Of a stretch of DNA of 36,951 nt, positions 8,821 to 15,779 are shown piece after piece. Location of the stretch: the NCBI GenBank assembly GCA_946487795.1, contig CAMLUN010000008.1, positions 1 through 36,951 of the forward strand. Reading direction: 5' to 3'. The notes beneath the pieces are model-generated. The model had not been told where the DNA came from, did not search any database, and saw nothing but the letters and a program-made list of their open reading frames with translations. The stretch comes from an uncultured Lactobacillus sp. (lineage in GTDB: Bacteria > Bacillota > Bacilli > Lactobacillales > Lactobacillaceae). Each line of letters starts with the position of its first letter. Positions within the stretch are counted from its first letter, which is position 1. The position numbers and the translations under genes were made by a program.

Positions 8821-9048
8821 ATGGCAGTTCGTGAAAGTTTTTATCACTATTTAATGACTCAGAGAAAGCCTACAGATGCAAATGAAGTTGAACAATTTGC
8901 TAATAATGCATTCTTTGATTCTGCCTTTCCTAAGCAGTCAACAGATTTTGATGAAATATCGAAATACTTGGAAGAAAATACGGATTATTTACCATCAATG
9001 ACAATTTTTGATACTGCATGGCAACAATACCGCGATGCAATGAATTAG
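8821..9048 (+). CDS. YozE family SAM-like small protein
   Basis: A 75-residue soluble protein matching the YozE family: an N-terminal SFYHYLMTQRKP segment, a central acidic and aromatic stretch with FANNAFFDSAFPKQSTDF, and ending TIFDTAWQQYRDAMN. The fold is a small SAM-like helical bundle; its role is unknown. AGAGGAGG lies just upstream. It stands in the run between ypmS and rbgA, with gaps of 14 and 13 bases. Confidence 0.85.
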   Translation: MAVRESFYHYLMTQRKPTDANEVEQFANNAFFDSAFPKQSTDFDEISKYLEENTDYLPSMTIFDTAWQQYRDAMN

Positions 9049-9061
9049 GAGGTGGAAATAA

Positions 9062-9934
9062 ATGGCTACAATTCAATGGTTCCCGGGACATATGGCAAAA
9101 GCGCTTCGACAAATTCGCGAACAAATGCCCTTAGTTGATATTGTCTTTGAATTAGTTGATGCTCGGGTTCCTTATTCTTCACAAAATCCAGAAATAGCGT
9201 TAGCAGCAGGTGACAAGCCACGTTTATTAATTATGACTAAAACGGATCTTGCGGATTCCAAACGATTAGGCGAATGGTTAACTTACTTTAAGGAACACAA
9301 CCAACCAGTGCTAGCACTTGATTCTCGGCAACAAAATGTTAGTAAAATTGTTACTGCTAAGAGCAAGGAAATTCTTCATGATAAGCTAGCAGAGGAAGCG
9401 GCCAAGGGTCTAAAGAAGCGACCTATTCGGGCAATGTGCGTGGGGGTTCCAAATGTTGGGAAATCGACCCTATTGAACCACCTAGTAAAGAAAAACGTTG
9501 CCGTAACGGGAAATCGTCCAGGAGTTACAACCGGTCAACAGTGGCTACGTTCATCAGCTGAGTTGGAATTGCTGGATACACCAGGGGTCCTTTGGCATAA
9601 ATTTGCTAGTCAGAAGCAAGGAACGATGCTTGCCTTGTCAGGGGCAATTAAAGATAGTCTTTACGCTAAAGATGATGTTGCCTTATTCGCCCTTGATTAT
9701 CTACATCGTCAACAACCTGAAGAATTAAAAAAGCGGTACCGATTAACAGATGCTGACTTAGATGAAAGTGTTTCTAATCCAGACTTGTTATTGAGGATTA
9801 CGGAGAAAATGGGCTTTCGTGATGACTACGACCGGGCTAGCGAACGGTTAATTTTCGAATTACGTAAGGGCAAATTAGGCCCCATTACAATGGAGGTTCC
9901 AGCTGACTTAAATGAGGATGGAATCAATGAGTAA
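9062..9934 (+). CDS. rbgA: Ribosome biogenesis GTPase RbgA (YlqF)
   Basis: RbgA is a circularly permuted GTPase needed for late 50S subunit assembly. The motif order shows the permutation: G4 TKTD at 59-62 comes before G1 GVPNVGKST at 128-136 and G3 DTPG at 172-175. The N-terminal IQWFPGHMAKALRQI is the family signature and includes the His thought to take part in GTP hydrolysis. It has 290 residues, the normal length. AGGAGG precedes the start. Its last 8 bases overlap rnhB, the same gene order as in B. subtilis. Confidence 0.95.
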   Translation: MATIQWFPGHMAKALRQIREQMPLVDIVFELVDARVPYSSQNPEIALAAGDKPRLLIMTKTDLADSKRLGEWLTYFKEHNQPVLALDSRQQNVSKIVTAKSKEILHDKLAEEAAKGLKKRPIRAMCVGVPNVGKSTLLNHLVKKNVAVTGNRPGVTTGQQWLRSSAELELLDTPGVLWHKFASQKQGTMLALSGAIKDSLYAKDDVALFALDYLHRQQPEELKKRYRLTDADLDESVSNPDLLLRITEKMGFRDDYDRASERLIFELRKGKLGPITMEVPADLNEDGINE

Positions 9935-10700
9935 GCAAACAATTGCAGAGATTAAACAAGCACTTCAAACACTGCATGATCCAAATTCACCGTTATTACT
10001 AGAGTTATCTCATGATCCGCGAAAGGGAGTACAAAATGCCCTTCAACAGTGGCAACGACGTGAAGAACGTTATCAAAAAGCGTTAGTCGCATTTCATCAG
10101 CGATTTAAATTTGAAAAACAATATTGGCAGCAAGGATGTCAATATGTTGCTGGAATGGATGAGGTTGGTCGTGGCCCATTAGCGGGACCAGTTGTAACGT
10201 GTGCTGTTATTTTGAGCCCAGAGTTTGATTTGATCGGGGTTACTGACTCGAAACAGCTAACCCGTCATGAACGAGAAAATCTTTACCTGCAAATTGTTAA
10301 TGAAGCAATTGAGGTTAGCATTGCGGTCAATGATTCGCAGAAAATCGATCAGTTAAATATTTATGCGGCAACACAAGATGCGATGATGACAAGCGTTCGT
10401 CAATTGCATCATCAGCCCGAACGCTTAATTGTTGATGCTGTTCCTTTACCGGCACTTGATATTCCCCAAACTACTTTGATTAAGGGAGACCAAAAATCAA
10501 TTAGTGTAGCAGCAGCCAGTATTGTGGCTAAGGAGTATCGGGATCATCTAATGCGTGATTATGATCGGATCTACCCTGGATATGACTTTGCTGAAAATAT
10601 GGGGTACGGAACAAAAAAACATTTAGCTGGCTTACGTAAATTAGGTGCGACTCCAATTCACCGTCGTTCATTTAATCCTGTTCCAGAATATTTAAAATAA
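9927..10700 (+). CDS. rnhB: Ribonuclease HII
   Basis: RNase HII cuts the RNA strand of RNA-DNA hybrids and starts removal of single ribonucleotides from DNA. The catalytic block YVAGMDEVGRGPLAGPVV is at about 73-90 (D78, E79), followed by TDSKQLTRHERE, a conserved Asp in LIVDAVPLP and DQKSISVAAASIVAKEYRD. I prefer ATG 9927 (257 residues) over ATG 9912 because GAGGATGG then serves as its ribosome binding site. The start overlaps the rbgA stop (ATGAGTAA). The N-terminal helical extension of about 70 residues is usual for Firmicutes. Confidence 0.95.
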   Translation: MSKQTIAEIKQALQTLHDPNSPLLLELSHDPRKGVQNALQQWQRREERYQKALVAFHQRFKFEKQYWQQGCQYVAGMDEVGRGPLAGPVVTCAVILSPEFDLIGVTDSKQLTRHERENLYLQIVNEAIEVSIAVNDSQKIDQLNIYAATQDAMMTSVRQLHHQPERLIVDAVPLPALDIPQTTLIKGDQKSISVAAASIVAKEYRDHLMRDYDRIYPGYDFAENMGYGTKKHLAGLRKLGATPIHRRSFNPVPEYLK

Positions 10701-10709
10701 TAGCAAATT

Positions 10710-10746
10710 AAAAATTCTCCGTACTGTAATAGTAGGGGGAATTTTT
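10710..10746 (+). terminator. Hairpin after rnhB that contains the dprA ribosome binding site
   Basis: The left arm AAAAATTCTCC (10710-10720) pairs with GGGGAATTTTT (10736-10746) over 11 pairs with one G-T. TACT (10722-10725) and AGTA (10731-10734) extend the stem around a five-base loop. The five T residues at the end make it look like an intrinsic terminator. The GGGGGA that must serve dprA is in the right arm, and the dprA ATG follows directly. Confidence 0.75.
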
Positions 10747-11613
10747 ATGTTACAAGTTCGAGAATTTTTGTTAAAATTAAGTCTTTGTCCGGGGTTAAGT
10801 CCAATTTCCCGATGGCGACTATGGCAAACTGCGGAAAAAGCACGGTCCTTTAATAACCTTAGCCTGTTAATTGAGCGTTCTGGCATTAGTATTCGTGCAC
10901 AAAATGCTCTTTTAACAAAGTGGGACAGTATTGAGTTATGCGAAAAAATTCAATTAAATATGAAGCAATCCTATATTACGATTGTGGATAGTGAATATCC
11001 GCGACAACTAAGCGAAATTTTCTGCCCGCCACTAGTGCTGTTTTATCAGGGTGACCTTAGCCTTTTGAATACTCAAAGCTTGGCCGTTGTGGGTGCTCGC
11101 CAAATGACGAGTTATGGTGAAGCAACATTAAAGGGAATCCTGCCGGTAATTATAAAACGGGGAATTACGGTCATAAGTGGCCTGGCAGCTGGGGTTGATG
11201 GCCTAAGTCATGAGATTACATTAAAGAATCAAGGAAAGACAATTGGGGTCATCGGTTCCGGAATAGACCAGGTATATCCCCGAAATCATCAGTATCTTCA
11301 GCGAGCGGTTGCTGAACAGGGACTAGTGATTTCTGAGTACGGGTTAGGTGAGGAGCCAATAGCCTGGCATTTTCCGGAGCGTAACAGAATTATCGCTGGC
11401 CTTGCTGAGACGCTTTTGGTTGTAGAAGCAAAAAAGCGTAGTGGTAGTTTAATTACGGCAAATATTGCCTTAGAAGAAAATCGGAATGTTTGCGCAATTC
11501 CTGGACGAATTGATGCTCCGCTATCATTGGGGTGCAACCAGCTAATTGCAGCAGGGGCTAAACCAATTACAGAGGCTAAAGATCTCCTTGATGAATTTCT
11601 TTTAACGAATTAA
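10747..11613 (+). CDS. dprA: DNA processing protein DprA
   Basis: DprA binds incoming single-stranded DNA during natural transformation and loads RecA. The 288-residue protein has the Rossmann-like core: LAVVGARQMTSYG at about 112-124, GITVISGLAAGVDGLSHE at about 139-156, TIGVIGSGIDQVYPRNH, and EEPIAWHFPERNRIIAGLAETLLVVEA. It lacks the C-terminal winged-helix domain seen in some proteobacterial members, as is normal for Firmicutes. No separate promoter is obvious; expression seems to depend on readthrough of the hairpin at 10710-10746. It sits between rnhB and topA, a common order in the group. Confidence 0.94.
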   Translation: MLQVREFLLKLSLCPGLSPISRWRLWQTAEKARSFNNLSLLIERSGISIRAQNALLTKWDSIELCEKIQLNMKQSYITIVDSEYPRQLSEIFCPPLVLFYQGDLSLLNTQSLAVVGARQMTSYGEATLKGILPVIIKRGITVISGLAAGVDGLSHEITLKNQGKTIGVIGSGIDQVYPRNHQYLQRAVAEQGLVISEYGLGEEPIAWHFPERNRIIAGLAETLLVVEAKKRSGSLITANIALEENRNVCAIPGRIDAPLSLGCNQLIAAGAKPITEAKDLLDEFLLTN

Positions 11614-11666
11614 TCCTTGCATTTCGGCTCCTTTTTAATTAAAATCAACATTCGATTGGATATAGT

Positions 11667-11696
11667 TTGACAGATACTATCTAAATGCATTAATAA
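11667..11696 (+). promoter_or_regulatory. Promoter of topA
   Basis: A perfect TTGACA (11667-11672) and TAATAA (11691-11696) are 18 bp apart. Arms GATACTA (11673-11679) and TAGTATC (11700-11706) enclose the -10 box as a 7-base inverted repeat. A leader of about 50 bases precedes topA. Confidence 0.65.
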
Positions 11697-11751
11697 TAGT
11701 AGTATCGGTAAGCAAGATATTTAAAAGTAATAGAAGTAAGGAGCCAATATA

Positions 11752-13878
11752 ATGGCAACTAGTACTACAAAGAAAAAGACAACGAGTAAGCGAAAAACGA
11801 CTCGTCGTGCAAAGCCAAAAAAGAAATTAGTGATTGTTGAATCACCATCAAAGGCCAAAACAATTGGGAAGTTTTTGGGCCGTTCTTATAAGGTAGTGGC
11901 AAGTTTAGGTCACGTGCGCGATTTACCTAAGAGCCGGATGGGGGTTGATATTGAGAATGATTATCAACCTGATTATATTTCAATCCGGGGTAAGGGCGAC
12001 GTAATTAAGGAATTACGGAAAGACGCTAAAAATGCAAAAGCAGTCTATCTTGCATCTGATCCCGATCGTGAAGGGGAAGCGATTGCTTGGCACGTTTCAA
12101 ATATTCTTAAGCTTGATGACTCTGAAAAGAATCGGGTAACGTTTAACGAAATTACTAAAGATGCGGTTAAGGAAGCCTTCAATGAACCACGAACTATTAA
12201 CATGGATCTTGTCGATGCCCAACAAGCACGACGGGTTCTTGATCGGTTGGTGGGTTATTCCATCAGTCCGATCCTATGGAAAAAGGTTAAGAAGGGGTTA
12301 AGTGCCGGTCGTGTTCAATCAGTTGCCCTGAATTTAATTATCCAGCGAGAAAACGAAATTAGGAATTTTAAGCCTGAAGAGTACTGGACGATTGATGCCG
12401 AATTTAAACATAATCGTGAAAAGTTTAAAGCAGCCTTTTTTGGCGAAAACGGGAAGAAAGTTAGCTTAAAAAATAATGATGATGTTCAACGAATTTTAGG
12501 CAAACTTGATAAGAATAAAGAATTTGCAATTACCAAAGTGACTAAACGGGAGCGTAAGCGTCAACCGCAACCACCGTTTACCACCTCCACGATGCAACAA
12601 GATGCTAACCGTCGTTTGAACTTCCGTACACGGAAAACAATGATGACTGCTCAAATGTTGTATGAAGGGATTGATATTAAGCAAGGAGCACCTGTCGGCT
12701 TGATCACTTATATGCGGACTGACTCTACCCGAATTGCCTCAATTGCCAAACATGAGGCCTCTAAGTTTATTCATGAGGAATATGGTGGTGAATACGCTGC
12801 AGTTAAGCCAATTAAGGGCAAGTTGCCTGAGGGCGCTCAAGATGCTCACGAAGCTATCCGTCCAACGTCTGTTTTTCGGACACCTGCTAAAATGAAGCCA
12901 TACCTGACTAATGATCAATATAAGCTGTATAGTTTGATCTGGTCACGGTTTGTTGCTAGTCAGATGACACCGGAAGTTATTGATACGATGAATGTCAACC
13001 TGCAGCAGAATAACGTTGATTTTCGCGCATCCGGTTCAAAGGTAAAGTTTGCTGGGTTTACGAAGGTATATAAGCGGGGGAAGGAAAAGGATAACCTGCT
13101 TCCTGAACTAAAAGAGGGCGATAATGCTCAAATGATCAGTGATGATCCTGCCCAACACTTTACACAACCTCCTGCACGGTATACTGAAGCTGCCTTAATT
13201 AAGACGCTTGAAGAAGACGGGGTTGGTCGTCCTTCAACCTATGCACCAACACTTGATACGATTCAGCGTCGTTATTATGTTCGACTAGTTTCACGGCATT
13301 TTGAGCCAACGGAATTAGGAGAAATTGTTAATACCATTATTGAAAAGCAGTTTCCAGATATTGTTAATGCCAAATTTACTGCCGATGTTGAAGATAAACT
13401 CGATCAAATTGAAGAGGGAAAGCAAAATTGGGTTCGAGTTGTCGATAGTTTCTATCAACCATTTTCTAAGGAAGTTAGTACCGCTGAGAGCGAAGTCGCT
13501 AAGATTGAAATGAAAGACGAACTTGCTGGGATGGATTGTGACATTTGTGGTGCTCCAATGGTAGTTAAAATGGGCCGTTATGGTAAGTTTTATGCTTGCT
13601 CACGGTTTCCTGAATGTCGAAATACAAAAGCAATTGTTAAGGATACCGGGATTACTTGTCCAAAATGTGGCCAAGGAACGGTTGTTGAACGGAAGTCAAA
13701 AAAGAATCGTGTGTTCTATGGTTGTTCACGTTATCCTGATTGTGACTTTGTTTCCTGGGATAAGCCAATCGGACGAAATTGCCCAAAAGATGGTCACTTC
13801 CTAGTTGAAAAGAAGATCAAGGGTGGTACTCAAGTCGTTTGTCCAAATGGCGATTACGAGGAAACCCCGCAAAAATAG
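11752..13878 (+). CDS. topA: DNA topoisomerase I (type IA)
   Basis: TopA relaxes negative supercoils by cutting one DNA strand through a tyrosine link. After a Lys/Arg/Thr-rich N-terminal tail of about 25 residues comes the Toprim domain ([18 protein letters not shown], then [12 protein letters not shown]). The active site is TYMRTDSTR with Y320. The C-terminus carries two intact four-cysteine zinc modules (CDIC...CSRFPEC and CPKC...CSRYPDC). A third module has only two Cys, a common decay pattern. It has 708 residues and an AAGGAG site 8 bases upstream. In many lactobacilli trmFO, xerC and hslVU follow; here they do not. Confidence 0.96.
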   Translation: MATSTTKKKTTSKRKTTRRAKPKKKLVIVESPSKAKTIGKFLGRSYKVVASLGHVRDLPKSRMGVDIENDYQPDYISIRGKGDVIKELRKDAKNAKAVYLASDPDREGEAIAWHVSNILKLDDSEKNRVTFNEITKDAVKEAFNEPRTINMDLVDAQQARRVLDRLVGYSISPILWKKVKKGLSAGRVQSVALNLIIQRENEIRNFKPEEYWTIDAEFKHNREKFKAAFFGENGKKVSLKNNDDVQRILGKLDKNKEFAITKVTKRERKRQPQPPFTTSTMQQDANRRLNFRTRKTMMTAQMLYEGIDIKQGAPVGLITYMRTDSTRIASIAKHEASKFIHEEYGGEYAAVKPIKGKLPEGAQDAHEAIRPTSVFRTPAKMKPYLTNDQYKLYSLIWSRFVASQMTPEVIDTMNVNLQQNNVDFRASGSKVKFAGFTKVYKRGKEKDNLLPELKEGDNAQMISDDPAQHFTQPPARYTEAALIKTLEEDGVGRPSTYAPTLDTIQRRYYVRLVSRHFEPTELGEIVNTIIEKQFPDIVNAKFTADVEDKLDQIEEGKQNWVRVVDSFYQPFSKEVSTAESEVAKIEMKDELAGMDCDICGAPMVVKMGRYGKFYACSRFPECRNTKAIVKDTGITCPKCGQGTVVERKSKKNRVFYGCSRYPDCDFVSWDKPIGRNCPKDGHFLVEKKIKGGTQVVCPNGDYEETPQK

Positions 13879-13931
13879 TATAGTAAAACCGTTTTCATGA
13901 TTTTTACTAAATTTTACTATTTTACTAATTT

Positions 13932-13976
13932 AAAAGAACTCCCTAATTTGCTATTATGCGGTTAGAGAGCTTTTTT
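13932..13976 (+). terminator. Intrinsic terminator after topA
   Basis: AAAAGAACTCCCTAA pairs imperfectly with TTAGAGAGCTTTTTT (two mismatches) across a loop of about 15 bases, ending in a run of six T. It lies 53 bases after the topA stop and just before the ribosome binding site of the next gene. Confidence 0.7.
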
Positions 13977-13995
13977 ACTAAGGAGAAATGGTACT

Positions 13996-14874
13996 ATGAT
14001 TAAGCTAGAAAACAATGATTTGACTGTTGAGATTGCTGAGCTAGGAGCCCAATTACATAGTATTCGGCGGAATGATAACCAAATTGAATATCTGTGGCAG
14101 GGAGATCCAGCTTCATGGAAACGTCAAGCACCAATTCTTTTCCCATTTGTTGGTCGGTTAAAGGATGATCAATATGAATTTGCTGGAAAAACATACCACC
14201 AAACCCAGCATGGTTTTGCCCGGGATCGTGAATTTAAGGTTATTGATCAGACTTCTTCTCAGGTTACTCTTGAACAAACCGATAGTGAAGAAACGTTAAA
14301 GGTCTTTCCATTTGCCTTTAGCCTCCGTGTCATTTATAAATTAGTTGATGATCAATTAAAGGTTTGCTACTCGGTTACTAATCCTGATAGTAATCATTCA
14401 CTAGTTTATGCAATTGGTGCTCATCCTGGCTTTAATATGCCACTGAGCGCTCAGGGTTCCTTCGAACAAGTTCAACTTAGTGTTTCTCCCGCTGAAAAGT
14501 ATTCACGTGTTGTATTAGATGGCCCTTATAATGATTCACAGAACCCAATCATGATTGACATGCAAAAGCCAATGACAATTAGTCATGAACTATTTGACAA
14601 CGATGCAGTAATTTTTGAAACAGGTGGTACAAGGTTTACCGCAACCTTAACTGATCCAATTAATAATCACGGTGTTCATGTTCATACTCTTGGGACCCAG
14701 CATGTTGGTGTTTGGTCACCATACCCAACTAAAGCTAATTTAGTTTGTGTAGAACCATGGTGGGGAATTGCCGATAATGTTAACGCAGATGGTAAACTAT
14801 TGCATAAACAGGGAATGCATCGTTTAGCACCACAAGATAATGCTAAGTATGAGTTTAGTATTCAACCATTTTAA
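13996..14874 (+). CDS. Aldose 1-epimerase family protein (LacX/GalM-like)
   Basis: A 292-residue cytoplasmic beta-sandwich protein of the mutarotase superfamily, which interconverts the alpha and beta anomers of sugars. Family landmarks include ELGAQLHSIRRNDNQIEYLW near the N-terminus, HGFARDREF (conserved His/Arg), YAIGAHPGFNMPL (the second His of the active site) and VCVEPWWGIADN near the end (likely catalytic Glu). The pattern is nearer to the LacX branch than to classical GalM, so the sugar (possibly a phosphorylated one) is uncertain. AAGGAG lies upstream. It stands alone between two terminators and converges with plsY. Confidence 0.85.
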   Translation: MIKLENNDLTVEIAELGAQLHSIRRNDNQIEYLWQGDPASWKRQAPILFPFVGRLKDDQYEFAGKTYHQTQHGFARDREFKVIDQTSSQVTLEQTDSEETLKVFPFAFSLRVIYKLVDDQLKVCYSVTNPDSNHSLVYAIGAHPGFNMPLSAQGSFEQVQLSVSPAEKYSRVVLDGPYNDSQNPIMIDMQKPMTISHELFDNDAVIFETGGTRFTATLTDPINNHGVHVHTLGTQHVGVWSPYPTKANLVCVEPWWGIADNVNADGKLLHKQGMHRLAPQDNAKYEFSIQPF

Positions 14875-14885
14875 GGTTATAGCCT

Positions 14886-14935
14886 AAAAAAAGAAGTTCG
14901 AGAATTTAAGTTTTGAGTTCTCGAACTTCTTTTAC
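14886..14935. terminator. Bidirectional terminator between the mutarotase gene and plsY
   Basis: AAGAAGTTCGAGAA pairs perfectly with TTCTCGAACTTCTT around a 13-base loop, with a run of A before and T after. It can therefore end transcripts arriving from both sides. The T side overlaps the last codons of plsY. Confidence 0.9.
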
Positions 14936-15558
14936 TTATGGTGTTTTTGTTTTAGATAATAAACGAGGCCAAAACTTACCAGTGACTCATTGCCAGTAAT
15001 AATTCGAATAATATTACTTTTATGTCGCCAAAGAACCAGTGCAGTTAAAATTCCAGCAACGCAGCTAAGGATTAGATCGTGCTCACAAAGCGCAATGATA
15101 AATATTGAGGTAATTCCAACGATACTGGCACAGCTGGCCATACTTGTTAGTAACAAAGTGGTGATAAAGATTGCACAGGCAAGGGCAAATAGTGGCGGAT
15201 TGTAAGCCAGTAAAATCCCTGCACTAGTTGCCACTGCTTTACCGCCATGAAAATGGTCAAAAACTGAAAAAGTATGTCCTAATGAGGCAAAAATCCCAAT
15301 TAATAATGGATTTACCGAATGAGAAACGCCTAAAAGATATGGCTGACTAGCTGCGAGCGTTCCTTTTAGAACATCCATTAGGAGAACTACCACTCCAGCT
15401 TTAGGTCCTAATTCACGGAAAGTATTCGTGGTTCCAATATTACCACTGCCAAGCTTTCGAATATCTTTGTGGTAAAAGGTTTGACCAATCCACAAGCCTG
15501 ATGGAATAGCTCCCAAAAGATAGGCAACGATTACCATCCCAATTATTTTAATTGTCAT
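14932..15558 (-). CDS. plsY: Glycerol-3-phosphate acyltransferase PlsY
   Basis: PlsY is a membrane enzyme that transfers the acyl group of acyl-phosphate to glycerol 3-phosphate, the first step in phospholipid synthesis (working with PlsX). The 208-residue protein has about five membrane segments and the three family motifs: GSGNIGTTNTFRELG, DVLKG after VVLLM, and GHTFSVFDHFHGGKAVAT. The ribosome binding site AAGGAG lies just before the ATG. It is read away from parE; the same neighbourhood occurs in other lactobacilli. Confidence 0.95.
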   Translation of the reverse strand: MTIKIIGMVIVAYLLGAIPSGLWIGQTFYHKDIRKLGSGNIGTTNTFRELGPKAGVVVLLMDVLKGTLAASQPYLLGVSHSVNPLLIGIFASLGHTFSVFDHFHGGKAVATSAGILLAYNPPLFALACAIFITTLLLTSMASCASIVGITSIFIIALCEHDLILSCVAGILTALVLWRHKSNIIRIITGNESLVSFGLVYYLKQKHHK

Positions 15559-15690
15559 TCAATTTACTCCTTAAAAATAACTACCCACTAAAGATAGCAC
15601 GAAATCATGTTAGAAACCATTAGAGAACCTATTTTTAAAATTGTGGTTTGCAAAATAAGGATTAAATGAAGTATTATCGTTATTGTTAAA

Positions 15691-15714
15691 GATTGTAGTA
15701 TTACTATTACAATC
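15691..15714. promoter_or_regulatory. 24-bp imperfect palindrome over the parE -35 box
   Basis: GATTGTAGTA (15691-15700) and TATTACAATC (15705-15714) are 10-base arms with a single G/T mismatch around a 4-base centre. The right arm overlaps the -35 box of parE. The position between divergent plsY and parE is that of an operator. I do not recognise the regulator. Confidence 0.5.
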
Positions 15715-15735
15715 CCGTTCGAACTAAGGTATAAT
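15707..15735 (+). promoter_or_regulatory. Promoter of parE-parC
   Basis: TTACAA (15707-15712) and a perfect TATAAT (15730-15735) are separated by 17 bp. The start point is expected near 15742, inside or next to the LexA-type box. Arms CCGTTCGA (15714-15721) and TCGAACGG (15743-15750) also flank the -10 box. Confidence 0.75.
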
Positions 15736-15743
15736 ATATAAAT

Positions 15744-15757
15744 CGAACGGATGTTCA
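15744..15757. promoter_or_regulatory. Putative LexA (SOS) box at the parE transcription start
   Basis: CGAACGGATGTTCA matches 13 of 14 positions of the Gram-positive LexA/DinR consensus CGAACRNRYGTTYG; only the last base differs. It begins 9 bases after the -10 box, where a bound repressor would block initiation. A further CGAAC half-site lies at 15719-15723 in the spacer. Confidence 0.65.
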
Positions 15758-15779
15758 AAATGAAGAGGGAGGTCATTTT

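Noticed and set aside
9912..9926. Earlier ATG for rnhB
   Set aside because: The GAGGATGG there fits better as the ribosome binding site of ATG 9927, and the earlier ATG has no site of its own.
15588..15776. 62-codon minus-strand frame in the plsY-parE gap
   Set aside because: Low-complexity Ile/Leu/Thr translation, no ribosome binding site, and it covers the parE promoter and operator region.
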